From an uncultured Eubacteriales bacterium (GTDB lineage Bacteria; Bacillota; Clostridia; Christensenellales; UBA1242), in NCBI GenBank assembly GCA_948949055.1, contig CARBWQ010000002.1, positions 1 to 21,845 of the forward strand: a stretch of DNA of 21,845 nt, written 5' to 3'. This document shows, piece after piece, positions 6,731-12,968 of this stretch (the stretch's first letter is position 1; every line of letters begins with the position of its first letter). Made by a program: the position numbers and the translations under genes. The notes below the pieces were generated by a model. The model had not been told where the DNA came from, did no database searches, and worked only from the letters and a program-made list of their open reading frames with translations.

Positions 6731-6856
6731 GTGATTTTAGGCATCGTCGTACTCGTCAGTGCAAGCACACTCGTACTCCTTGTAATAGCTTTTATAAGAA
6801 AAAATAGTAAAAACAAAACTATATCAAAAACAATTGCTAAATTCATTTTAAATTGA
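6731..6856 (+). CDS. Possible 41-aa single-membrane-helix peptide
   Basis: From GTG at 6731 to TGA at 6854 the frame gives a hydrophobic helix ILGIVVLVSASTLVLLVIAF, followed by a basic tail RKNSKNKTISKT. This is the shape of a small one-pass membrane peptide with positive residues on the cytoplasmic side. The first 50 bases are clearly richer in G and C than the surrounding intergenic DNA, which suggests coding or another constraint. Against it, there is no ribosome site before the GTG, and the start could be elsewhere in the open frame beginning at 6680. The ORF ends 12 nt before mnmE and overlaps its apparent -35. It resembles small toxin-like or regulatory membrane peptides only in general form. 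Confidence 0.35.
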   Translation: MILGIVVLVSASTLVLLVIAFIRKNSKNKTISKTIAKFILN

Positions 6857-6862
6857 TATAAT
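6834..6862 (+). promoter_or_regulatory. mnmE promoter, probably leaderless
   Basis: -35 TTGCTA (6834-6839), 17-nt spacer, perfect -10 TATAAT (6857-6862). The mnmE ATG is only 6 nt after the -10, where transcription should begin, and no ribosome site precedes it. Confidence 0.6.
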
Positions 6863-6868
6863 AACAAC

Positions 6869-8209
6869 ATGAACGAAACAATATGTGCAATATCAACCCC
6901 TCTTGGAAGAGGCGCTATATCAATAGTTAGATTAAGTGGCAATCAATCTCTCAATATAATGAAAGAGGTTTTTTATTGTAAGAAATTAGATTATGAAAAT
7001 ATAACTTCACGATATCTTTACTTTGGAAGTTTAACACTTGAAAATGGAAGTAAGGAGCAATGTCTTGCTGTATATTTTAAGAATCCTTTTAGTTATACAG
7101 GTGAAGATATGGTAGAATTCCAGATTCATGGTGGTACTTATTTAACTCAAAGCGTGTTAAATCTTTTAATAAATAAAGGCGCAAGACTGGCTGAAAATGG
7201 AGAGTTTACTAAGAGAGCTTTTGAAAATGGAAAGATAAGTCTTGATATGGCAGAGAGTATTATTGATGAAATTAATGCAGAAAGTGAAAGTGAGCTTAAA
7301 GCTTCGTTGGAATTAGCCGAAGGTAAACTAAACAAGAAAGTCATTTCAATGCAGGAATTATTAACTGAATGTTTGGCTCAAATTGAAGCTACACTTGACT
7401 ACCCTGAGGAAGATTTTGAAGATGAAACCAAAGTGAATATTTTTAAAAATATAGAAGAAATTAAAAGCAATATAAATGAATTATTAGAAGACGCAAAACA
7501 TGCAAAAGTGATAACTAATGGTATTAATGTTGCACTTGTAGGCGCGCCTAATGTTGGTAAATCTTCAACATTAAATGCTTTAATCGGTGAAAATCGAGCA
7601 ATAGTGACAGAAATTGAAGGTACAACAAGAGATATTCTCACTGAAAGCGTAATATATAAAGGTATAAAGATTAACTTTATTGATACGGCAGGAATAAGAG
7701 AAAGTGATGATAAGGTTGAAAAGATAGGTATTGAAAAGTCTAAAAACTCAATTGATAGAGCTGATGTTATAATGTTCTTATTAGACGGAAGCAAGCCTTT
7801 AAATGATTACGATAATAAAATAAAAGATTTATTGAAAGATAAAGATAATGTACTCACTATAATAAATAAATGTGATTTGGATCGAAAGTTAGATGTACAA
7901 AATGATGAAATTAAAATTTCAGCTTTAAATGAAGACAATATTAATGAAATTAAAGAAAGAATATTTAAAATGGTTGAAGCAGAAAAAATTGATTATACTC
8001 ACACTCTTATTACATCTGCTCGTCAAATTGAAGTACTTGAAAATAGTGATAAAGTTTGCATGGAAATATTAAACAGTAAAAATGAAAGTATGGATATTAT
8101 TTCAATGCTTATAAAAAATCTTTGGAGTTGTCTTGGTAAAATAACTGGTATTTCTGAAAATGAAAATATAATAGATTTGATATTTTCTAAGTTCTGTTTG
8201 GGAAAATAA
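6869..8209 (+). CDS. mnmE: tRNA modification GTPase MnmE (TrmE)
   Basis: GTPase that works with MnmG on the wobble uridine of tRNAs. The 446-aa product has the full family layout. The N-terminal folate-binding domain starts TICAISTPLGRGAISIVRLSG with TGEDMVEFQIHGG. A helical domain follows, with the G domain inserted: G1 GAPNVGKSS (225-233), GTTRD switch (261-265), G3 DTAG (272-275) and G4 NKCD. The C-terminus ends exactly in FCLGK with the conserved Cys. G1 is followed by TLNAL where LLNAL is usual. It directly adjoins the putative origin instead of following khpB (jag) and preceding mnmG as in many Bacillota. A terminator follows immediately. Confidence 0.97.
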   Translation: MNETICAISTPLGRGAISIVRLSGNQSLNIMKEVFYCKKLDYENITSRYLYFGSLTLENGSKEQCLAVYFKNPFSYTGEDMVEFQIHGGTYLTQSVLNLLINKGARLAENGEFTKRAFENGKISLDMAESIIDEINAESESELKASLELAEGKLNKKVISMQELLTECLAQIEATLDYPEEDFEDETKVNIFKNIEEIKSNINELLEDAKHAKVITNGINVALVGAPNVGKSSTLNALIGENRAIVTEIEGTTRDILTESVIYKGIKINFIDTAGIRESDDKVEKIGIEKSKNSIDRADVIMFLLDGSKPLNDYDNKIKDLLKDKDNVLTIINKCDLDRKLDVQNDEIKISALNEDNINEIKERIFKMVEAEKIDYTHTLITSARQIEVLENSDKVCMEILNSKNESMDIISMLIKNLWSCLGKITGISENENIIDLIFSKFCLGK

Positions 8210-8239
8210 AAAGAAGCCATATTGAATGACTTCTTTTTA
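8207..8239 (+). terminator. mnmE terminator
   Basis: TAAAAAGAAG (8207-8216, including the mnmE stop codon) pairs with CTTCTTTTTA (8230-8239). The stem extends by three more pairs (CAT/ATG) after one mismatch, around a 5-nt loop ATTGA. A T run forms the descending arm. Confidence 0.75.
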
Positions 8240-8323
8240 TTAATAATAAATAATAAAAGTTATTATTTAATAACTAAAATAATTATATTAAAATTTGATA
8301 AAATGATTTAAGTTGATTATGCT

Positions 8324-8608
8324 CTATATAATATCTTTTTCTTGTTTTCGTTTTTCTTCTTGGTATTTTCTTATCGAGTTTAATATCAATCTCTCCTTAT
8401 CCTCAGATGTAATAGACATCATTTTATCTTCTCTTAATAAATACTTTAATGGGTTTTCGCTTTTATGTATTTCTTTTACATTATCTTTATCTTGATTAAA
8501 AAAGTTCATGCTAGTACAACTTAAAACGTTAGCATTAGAATATGTATCTCTCAAACCTTTATTTAATAATCTGTTCTTTGCTTTATTAGCTAAATCTTTT
8601 AAATTCAT
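8324..8608 (-). CDS. Unrecognised 94-aa charged protein
   Basis: I do not recognise this protein. It is strongly charged and mostly helical, with LKDLANKAKNRLLNKGLRDTY at the N-terminus and a C-terminal helix ERLILNSIRKYQEEKRKQEKD. There is no signal peptide, membrane segment or metal motif. It has a good promoter, an AAGGAG site 9 nt before ATG and ordinary AT-rich codon use, so it looks like a real single-gene unit. Its neighbours (mnmE convergent, rubrerythrin upstream) say nothing about function. Confidence 0.7.
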   Translation of the reverse strand: MNLKDLANKAKNRLLNKGLRDTYSNANVLSCTSMNFFNQDKDNVKEIHKSENPLKYLLREDKMMSITSEDKERLILNSIRKYQEEKRKQEKDII

Positions 8609-8631
8609 TGTCCTGCTCCTTATTCATCTAT

Positions 8632-8659
8632 ATTATAAATGATATAATTATAATTGCAA
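8632..8659 (-). promoter_or_regulatory. Promoter of the 8324-8608 gene
   Basis: Minus-strand -35 TTGCAA (8654-8659), 16-nt spacer, -10 TATAAT (8632-8637), about 24 nt before the ATG. From here to the rubrerythrin terminator (8660-8860) I see no gene, only AT-rich DNA with a small CGACT...AGTCG hairpin near 8672-8693. Confidence 0.6.
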
Positions 8660-8860
8660 ATAAATATATGCTCGACTTTTTATGATTTTAGTCGAATTTT
8701 GTTAAATACGCATAAACTTATATGTATAAGGATATAAAATGAACTTTTAAATACATATTCATTTGAATTACCAGTTAAAATATACAAGATTTAAACTTCT
8801 TTATAGTATAGAATAAATAATACTGCTTTTATTAATATTTTATAAAGTATATGGAAATAA

Positions 8861-8894
8861 AAAAAAAGACTTCTGTTTTCAAAAGTCTTTTTTT
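8861..8894 (-). terminator. Rubrerythrin terminator
   Basis: AAAAAAAGACTT (8861-8872) pairs perfectly with AAGTCTTTTTTT (8883-8894) around a 10-nt loop, 7 nt beyond the rubrerythrin stop. Its A and T tracts make it usable in both directions. Confidence 0.8.
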
Positions 8895-8900
8895 ATTCAA

Positions 8901-9443
8901 TTAAAATTCTTCGTTAAGAATTTCAAAATATGCTTTTGGATGTTTACATACAGGACAAACCTCAGGAGCATTATTACCAACATGAATATGACCACAGTTT
9001 CTGCAAATCCATACTTTTTTATCAGTCTTATTAAATACAACATTATTTTCAACGAGTTCTGCAAGTTTTCTATATCTTTCTTCATGTCTTTTTTCTATAT
9101 CTGCAACAGCTGATAATTGAAAAGCTAACTCATCAAAACCTTCTGCTTTTGCTTCTTCTGACATTCTCTTATACATATCAGTCCATTCACCATGCTCACC
9201 AGCAGCTGCATCTAATAAGTTAGCTAATGTATTTGGCACGCTTCCACCATTTAATGCTTTAAACCATAATTTAGCATGTTCTTTTTCATTATTAGCAGTT
9301 TCTTCAAATATACTTGCTATTTGTTCATAGCCTTCCTTTCTTGCTTGTGAAGCATAATATGTATATTTGTTTCTAGCTTGGCTTTCTCCTGCGAAAGCAT
9401 CTTTTAAATTTTGTTCTGTTTTTGTTCCTTTAAGTTCTTTCAT
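8901..9443 (-). CDS. Rubrerythrin
   Basis: Non-haem di-iron peroxidase that reduces hydrogen peroxide in anaerobes. Residues 1-135 form the ferritin-like four-helix bundle with two iron-binding sets: E20 with the EKEH box (E53, H56), and the second half with E117 and H120 in DIEKRH. Residues 145-180 are a rubredoxin domain with WICRNCG (C147, C150) and VCPVCKH (C163, C166). Length (180 aa) and order match classical rubrerythrin. The start has GGAGG but at long spacing (about 10 nt). It is transcribed alone from an extended -10 promoter. A rubrerythrin so close to the origin is a hint of an anaerobic lifestyle, not of a functional link to its neighbours. Confidence 0.96.
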   Translation of the reverse strand: MKELKGTKTEQNLKDAFAGESQARNKYTYYASQARKEGYEQIASIFEETANNEKEHAKLWFKALNGGSVPNTLANLLDAAAGEHGEWTDMYKRMSEEAKAEGFDELAFQLSAVADIEKRHEERYRKLAELVENNVVFNKTDKKVWICRNCGHIHVGNNAPEVCPVCKHPKAYFEILNEEF

Positions 9444-9464
9444 TCTTTTTTAACCTCCATGTAA

Positions 9465-9494
9465 ATTATATCATACTACAATAATCTAAATCAA
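9465..9494 (-). promoter_or_regulatory. Rubrerythrin promoter, extended -10
   Basis: Minus-strand -35 TTGATT (9489-9494), 18-nt spacer ending in TGA, -10 TATAAT (9465-9470). The TG one base before the -10 is an extended -10 feature. No obvious peroxide-repressor box was recognised. Confidence 0.65.
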
Positions 9495-9537
9495 CTAATT
9501 TCAATTACTTTAAAAAACGATTTTTTTTAAATAAAAA

Positions 9538-9553
9538 TATTCCACGTGGAACA
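9538..9553. promoter_or_regulatory. parS site 1
   Basis: TATTCCACGTGGAACA, one base from the perfect 16-bp palindrome of sites 2 and 3. It is a chromosomal parS centromere site for ParB, which is encoded 0.6 kb away. Confidence 0.85.
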
Positions 9554-9610
9554 AAAATATCATTTTCAACACTAAAAACTAATAGCGTAAGCTAAAATAA
9601 ATAAAAAAAA

Positions 9611-9626
9611 TGTTCCACGTGGAACA
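9611..9626. promoter_or_regulatory. parS site 2
   Basis: TGTTCCACGTGGAACA, a perfect palindrome matching the conserved bacterial parS pattern TGTTNCACGTGNAACA. The symmetry extends into A and T runs on both sides (9606-9631). Confidence 0.93.
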
Positions 9627-9664
9627 TTTTTATCGATTATTCTTTTAAATATTAATAATTAGAT

Positions 9665-9680
9665 TGTTCCACGTGGAACA
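9665..9680. promoter_or_regulatory. parS site 3
   Basis: TGTTCCACGTGGAACA, identical to site 2. The centres of the three sites are 73 and 54 nt apart, forming a compact ParB loading cluster just past the 3' end of parB. Confidence 0.93.
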
Positions 9681-10077
9681 TTCAAGAAAAATATAATATT
9701 GTTTATTTTATATGAAACATTTTTATTAAATGTATTATATATATACTTCATATTACTAAAAGTAAAAGTTTAATTTTAAATATTATATACAGTTCTTTAA
9801 TTAATATTATTATTTATATTTAGTCAAACCTTTAATTAATAAAATGAATTTAAAATACTTAAAGATAAAATAATTAATGGTTAAGTGAAGTTAGTTATGT
9901 ATTATAGGAAAAAATTAATTAAATGTTTATTCTTGTTGATTTATACTATATTAAATTATTTTTTTAAAAAAAATATTAGCACTGATAATAAAATATACGC
10001 AAAAAATGGTCATTTTTTAATGAGTATTTACTCGTCTAGATAATCTTTAAAAACTCTGTTAACGCATGAAATTAATA
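9681..10077. other. AT-rich gene-free stretch between parS and parB
   Basis: About 400 nt of nearly pure A/T sequence. I found no ORF with a ribosome site, no structured RNA that I recognise and no further parS copy. It may simply be spacer; it could also matter for ParB spreading, but nothing in the sequence shows that. Confidence 0.5.
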
Positions 10078-10107
10078 AAAAAATGAGAAATTAATCTCAT
10101 TTTTTTT
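10078..10107 (-). terminator. parAB terminator
   Basis: AAAAAAATGAGA (10078-10089), 6-nt loop AATTAA, TCTCATTTTTTT (10096-10107): a perfect 12-bp stem just beyond the parB stop codon. Confidence 0.8.
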
Positions 10108-10112
10108 AAAAA

Positions 10113-11069
10113 TTATTTATTTGGATGTCTTTTGTTGTAATTTCTTAAATCATTTAATGTAATTTCTTTTTTCTTTATTAAGTCTACTATATCAGAAAGT
10201 CTATCTAAATCATCTCTTGAATAATAATCGATATATATTCTTCCTTTATTATCGTTTCCAATAGCTGATACTTTTGTAGCAAATACTCTTTGCATTTCAT
10301 TAATAAGTTCTTTAAGTTCGATAGATTGTTCTTGTACTTTATTAGAATTTGTTTTTTGAGGGTTAAGGTAGTTTTTAACTGCTTTTTCAAGCTCACGAAC
10401 TGACATTTTTCCATCGCAAGCTTGTTTTGCAAGTTTAATTTGTTGCGTAGTATCATCTACAACTACTAAACTTTTAGCGTGTCCACTAGAAAGTTTACCG
10501 TTTTCAATCATTTTAATTACGTCAGGATAAAGAGTTAAAAGTCTTAAAGTATTGGCAACGCTAGATCTACTTTTACCAATTCTATCAGAAACAACCTCTT
10601 GCGTTAAGTGATATTCATCCATAAGTTGTTTAATTGCTCTTGCAGCTTCGATAGGATTTAAGTCTTCTCTTTGTAAGTTTTCTATAATTGAGATTTCTTT
10701 AATTTGCTTTTCAGTATAGTTTTTAATTACAACTGGTACTTTTTCAAGACCTGCGAGTTTTGAAGCTCTCCATCTTCTTTCACCAGCAATGATAAGATAG
10801 CTATCATCACTCTTATTTACAACAAGTGGTTGAATTACACCATGAATTTTTATTGAACTAGCTAGTTCTTGTAAAGCTTCTTCGTCGAAATGTTTTCTAG
10901 GCTGATTTGGATTTGGAACAATTTTACTAATTTCTAGTTCTGTTATACCATCATCGACAGTAATATTAGCCTTTTTAGACTTAGGCTCTTTTACTTCTGT
11001 TTGTGGTTCTTCTTCATACATTGCGAAAAGGCTTTCAAGTCCTCTTCCTAAACCTTTTTTCTTATCCAT
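10113..11069 (-). CDS. parB: Chromosome partitioning protein ParB (Spo0J)
   Basis: CTP-dependent DNA clamp that loads at parS and organises the origin region for segregation. The 318-aa product begins with the typical MDKKKGLGRGLESLF (which stimulates ParA). It then has the CTP-binding ParB/Srx domain (IVPNPNQPRKHFDEEALQELASSI, the GERRWRA box at 96-102, and ENLQREDLNPIEAA at 130-143) and the parS-reading helix-turn-helix LTQEVVSDRIGKSRSSVANTLRLL. A C-terminal dimerisation region follows a Lys/Asn linker. It overlaps parA by 8 nt, so the two are translationally coupled. Three parS sites lie 430-580 nt beyond its 3' end. It is most like Spo0J rather than Noc, given the parA partner and nearby parS sites. 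Confidence 0.97.
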   Translation of the reverse strand: MDKKKGLGRGLESLFAMYEEEPQTEVKEPKSKKANITVDDGITELEISKIVPNPNQPRKHFDEEALQELASSIKIHGVIQPLVVNKSDDSYLIIAGERRWRASKLAGLEKVPVVIKNYTEKQIKEISIIENLQREDLNPIEAARAIKQLMDEYHLTQEVVSDRIGKSRSSVANTLRLLTLYPDVIKMIENGKLSSGHAKSLVVVDDTTQQIKLAKQACDGKMSVRELEKAVKNYLNPQKTNSNKVQEQSIELKELINEMQRVFATKVSAIGNDNKGRIYIDYYSRDDLDRLSDIVDLIKKKEITLNDLRNYNKRHPNK

Positions 11070-11886
11070 TGTTTACCTCTCTTAATTTTATTTTAGTATC
11101 TTTTGTTATAGTGTTGTACTTAACATTGTTTCTATCTAAGAACTCTTCTGCAAGTGATAGGTAGGCATCAGCTCCTTTTGAAGAAGGTTCATAAATTAGA
11201 ATTGGTTCACCATGACTTGGAGCTTCTGCTAATCTTATATTTCTTGGTATATAGGTAAAGAATACTTTTTTACCAAAGAATTTGATAATTTCATCACTTA
11301 CTTCATTAGTAAGATTTGATCTTTTATCTTTCATAGTCATAACAACACCTTCAACATCAATAGAAGGATTTAAATGAAACTTGATTAGTCTGATTGTGTT
11401 CATAAGCTGAGTGATACCCATAAGAGGGTAGTATTCACATTGCATTGGAATAATTACACTATTAGCAGCTGTCAAGGCATTTACAGTAATTAAACCTAGT
11501 GAAGGAGGGCAGTCAATCATTATGAAATCATAACTATCCCTTATAGAATCAAGCATGCCTTTCATAATTTTTTCACGTTGTGACATTTGAATCATTTCAA
11601 GTTCAGCTCCTGCCAAGTCAACCGTAGATGGTAAAATATCTAGACCATCGATAATAGTTGGGAGTATAACTTCTGTGATTTTGTATTCTCCGAAAATAAG
11701 GTCATAGACAGTTTTTAAATCTTTGTTTTTATCGATGCCAAGACCACTGGTAGCATTACCCTGTGGATCAAGGTCAACAACAAGAACTTTTTTTCCCATA
11801 GCAGCCACATAGGCAGCAAGGTTGATACAAGTGGTAGTTTTTCCTACACCACCTTTTTGATTTGCCAAAGCAATAATTTTTCCCAT
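11062..11886 (-). CDS. parA: Chromosome partitioning ATPase ParA (Soj)
   Basis: Walker-type ATPase that binds DNA as a dimer and drives origin segregation with ParB; in Bacillus its homologue Soj also controls DnaA. The 274-aa product has the deviant Walker A KGGVGKTT (11-18) with the ParA-specific signature lysine K11, LDPQGNATSGLG (A' motif), Walker B FIMIDCPPSLG and the QCEYYPLMGI block. The first gene of a two-gene operon, it has GAGG 8 nt before ATG and an extended -10 promoter. The C-terminal tail beyond LAEEFL is short and basic. There is no N-terminal DNA-binding extension, so it is the chromosomal type rather than the large plasmid type. Confidence 0.97.
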   Translation of the reverse strand: MGKIIALANQKGGVGKTTTCINLAAYVAAMGKKVLVVDLDPQGNATSGLGIDKNKDLKTVYDLIFGEYKITEVILPTIIDGLDILPSTVDLAGAELEMIQMSQREKIMKGMLDSIRDSYDFIMIDCPPSLGLITVNALTAANSVIIPMQCEYYPLMGITQLMNTIRLIKFHLNPSIDVEGVVMTMKDKRSNLTNEVSDEIIKFFGKKVFFTYIPRNIRLAEAPSHGEPILIYEPSSKGADAYLSLAEEFLDRNNVKYNTITKDTKIKLREVNNG

Positions 11887-11912
11887 AGTAATAAACCTCT
11901 TTTAACATATAT

Positions 11913-11941
11913 ACTATATCACAAAACGAATAAAATTTTAA
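11913..11941 (-). promoter_or_regulatory. parAB promoter, extended -10
   Basis: Minus-strand -10 TATAGT (11913-11918) preceded by TGA (extended -10), 17-nt spacer, weak -35 TTAAAA (11936-11941). The leader to the parA ATG is about 20 nt and includes GAGG. Confidence 0.5.
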
Positions 11942-12169
11942 GTCTTTTTTGCTTTTTTTTAAAAAAAATTACTAATAATGAAATTATATATATTACTATA
12001 TTTAATATATAAGTATATTTATTACAATATTTAAAGATTAAGTTATTATTTTATAATTATTTTCACATTAAAATATAATTCTACAATTATAAAATTAATT
12101 TGTTAAGGTTTAAAAATTGATATATCCAAATAAATAGACAAATTCCTTTTAATAAAAGTCAAATTATAA
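11942..12169. other. AT-rich gap between divergent parA and rpmH
   Basis: The divergent intergenic region (342 nt in all) holds the two promoters at its ends. The middle is nearly all A/T with short inverted stretches. No DnaA box cluster, RNA gene or ORF is supported here. Confidence 0.5.
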
Positions 12170-12198
12170 TTGACAAATTTGATATTATTTTATATAAT
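12170..12198 (+). promoter_or_regulatory. rpmH operon promoter, perfect consensus
   Basis: TTGACA (12170-12175), exactly 17 nt, TATAAT (12193-12198). A consensus match at both hexamers fits a highly expressed ribosomal protein gene. The leader to rpmH is about 24 nt. Confidence 0.85.
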
Positions 12199-12228
12199 TG
12201 AATAGTTAAATAAAAAAAGGAGGATTGT

Positions 12229-12363
12229 ATGAAGAGAACTTATCAGCCAAAGAAAAGACAGAGAAGTAAAGTTCACGGTTTTAGAGAAAGAATGAGAACT
12301 TCTAATGGAAGAAATGTTTTAAAGAGAAGAAGAAATCGTGGAAGAAAAAAATTATCTGCTTAA
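12229..12363 (+). CDS. rpmH: Ribosomal protein bL34
   Basis: A 44-aa basic protein starting [18 protein letters not shown] and ending NRGRKKLSA, an essentially textbook bL34 of the large ribosomal subunit. It sits in the usual place ahead of rnpA. It has a strong AAAGGAGG site 6 nt before ATG and a perfect consensus promoter. Its last 26 nt overlap the rnpA reading frame, which starts at a GTG inside it, so translation of the two is probably coupled. Confidence 0.98.
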   Translation: MKRTYQPKKRQRSKVHGFRERMRTSNGRNVLKRRRNRGRKKLSA

Positions 12364-12700
12364 TGCTAATGAAAAATCTGACCATAGGTTGAAAAAAAAT
12401 AGTCAATTTAATTATATCTATCGTAAAGGGGAACGTTTTTCTTCTAAGCACTTTACCCTTTATATAGTTAAAAGCAAATATAACAACTATAAAATAGGTT
12501 ACTCCATTTCCAAGAAAGTTGGTAAAGCATGGCTTAGAAATTTGATAAGGCGTAGGCTAAGAGAGATTGTTAGATTAAATAATTTGCCTCAAAATGGGTT
12601 TAATTATGTTTTGCAAGCCAAAATAGGAGCGAGCGAACTTGACTATAAAGAAATTGAAAGACAGTTGATGTCTATTTTTAACAAAGGTAAAAGGGCCTGA
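12338..12700 (+). CDS. rnpA: Ribonuclease P protein component
   Basis: Basic protein that binds RNase P RNA and helps tRNA 5' leader removal. The family signature is clear: [19 protein letters not shown] at the N-terminus, [12 protein letters not shown], then the RNR motif [12 protein letters not shown] that contacts the catalytic RNA. The product is 120 aa, as expected. The only suitable start is GTG at 12338, which lies inside rpmH and has only a weak purine stretch (GAGAAGAAG) before it. This gives about 15 extra residues before HRLKK, a little longer than usual. TTG at about 12389 would cut the family core. It is second in the rpmH-rnpA-yidD-yidC operon. Confidence 0.95.
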   Translation: MEEKNYLLNANEKSDHRLKKNSQFNYIYRKGERFSSKHFTLYIVKSKYNNYKIGYSISKKVGKAWLRNLIRRRLREIVRLNNLPQNGFNYVLQAKIGASELDYKEIERQLMSIFNKGKRA

Positions 12701-12743
12701 TATTAAAAATATTATTAAAAGCTCGTTTACCTTTATTTTAAAA

Positions 12744-12968
12744 TTGCCTATTTATTTTTATAAAGGTCTTATATCTCCATTATTACCTCATACTTGTAGG
12801 TTCTATCCAACTTGTTCTACATACTTTATTGAAGCTCTAAATGAGTTTGGTATAAGAGGGATAAAAATAGGAGTTAAACGAATTTTTAGATGTAGGCCTT
12901 TAAGTAAACGCTGTGGTTATGACCCTATTCCAATAAATATTAAAGGAGATTCAAAATGGCTTTTTTAA
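12744..12968 (+). CDS. yidD: Membrane protein insertion efficiency factor YidD
   Basis: Small membrane-associated protein of the YidC-linked YidD family, thought to help membrane protein insertion. The core is unmistakable: YFYKGLISPLLPHTCRFYPTCSTYFIEAL, with the conserved FYPTC cysteines, then GIKIGVKRIFRCRPL and a C-terminal GYDPIP. It overlaps yidC by 13 nt. The TTG at 12744 is the only standard-type start, but it removes part of the usual N-terminal helix. The frame is open upstream to 12669 and encodes IKNIIKSSFTFILKLPIYFYK, which fits the family. An ATT at 12702, 6 nt after AAGGG and just past the rnpA stop, is a possible true start. Confidence 0.93.
   Translation: MPIYFYKGLISPLLPHTCRFYPTCSTYFIEALNEFGIRGIKIGVKRIFRCRPLSKRCGYDPIPINIKGDSKWLF

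Noticed and set aside
6727..6942. 71-aa minus-strand ORF overlapping the mnmE start
   Set aside because: It is antisense to the mnmE 5' end and to the plus-strand small ORF, lacks a ribosome site and has no protein-like features beyond a mirrored hydrophobic stretch.
8897..9085. 62-aa ORF in another frame of the rubrerythrin gene
   Set aside because: It is a shadow frame of the rubredoxin-domain end of an unmistakable gene.
9606..9631. Terminator hairpin at parS site 2
   Set aside because: The extended palindrome with A and T runs could fold as a terminator, but the same 16-bp core recurs at two other places and matches parS exactly; ParB is encoded beside it.
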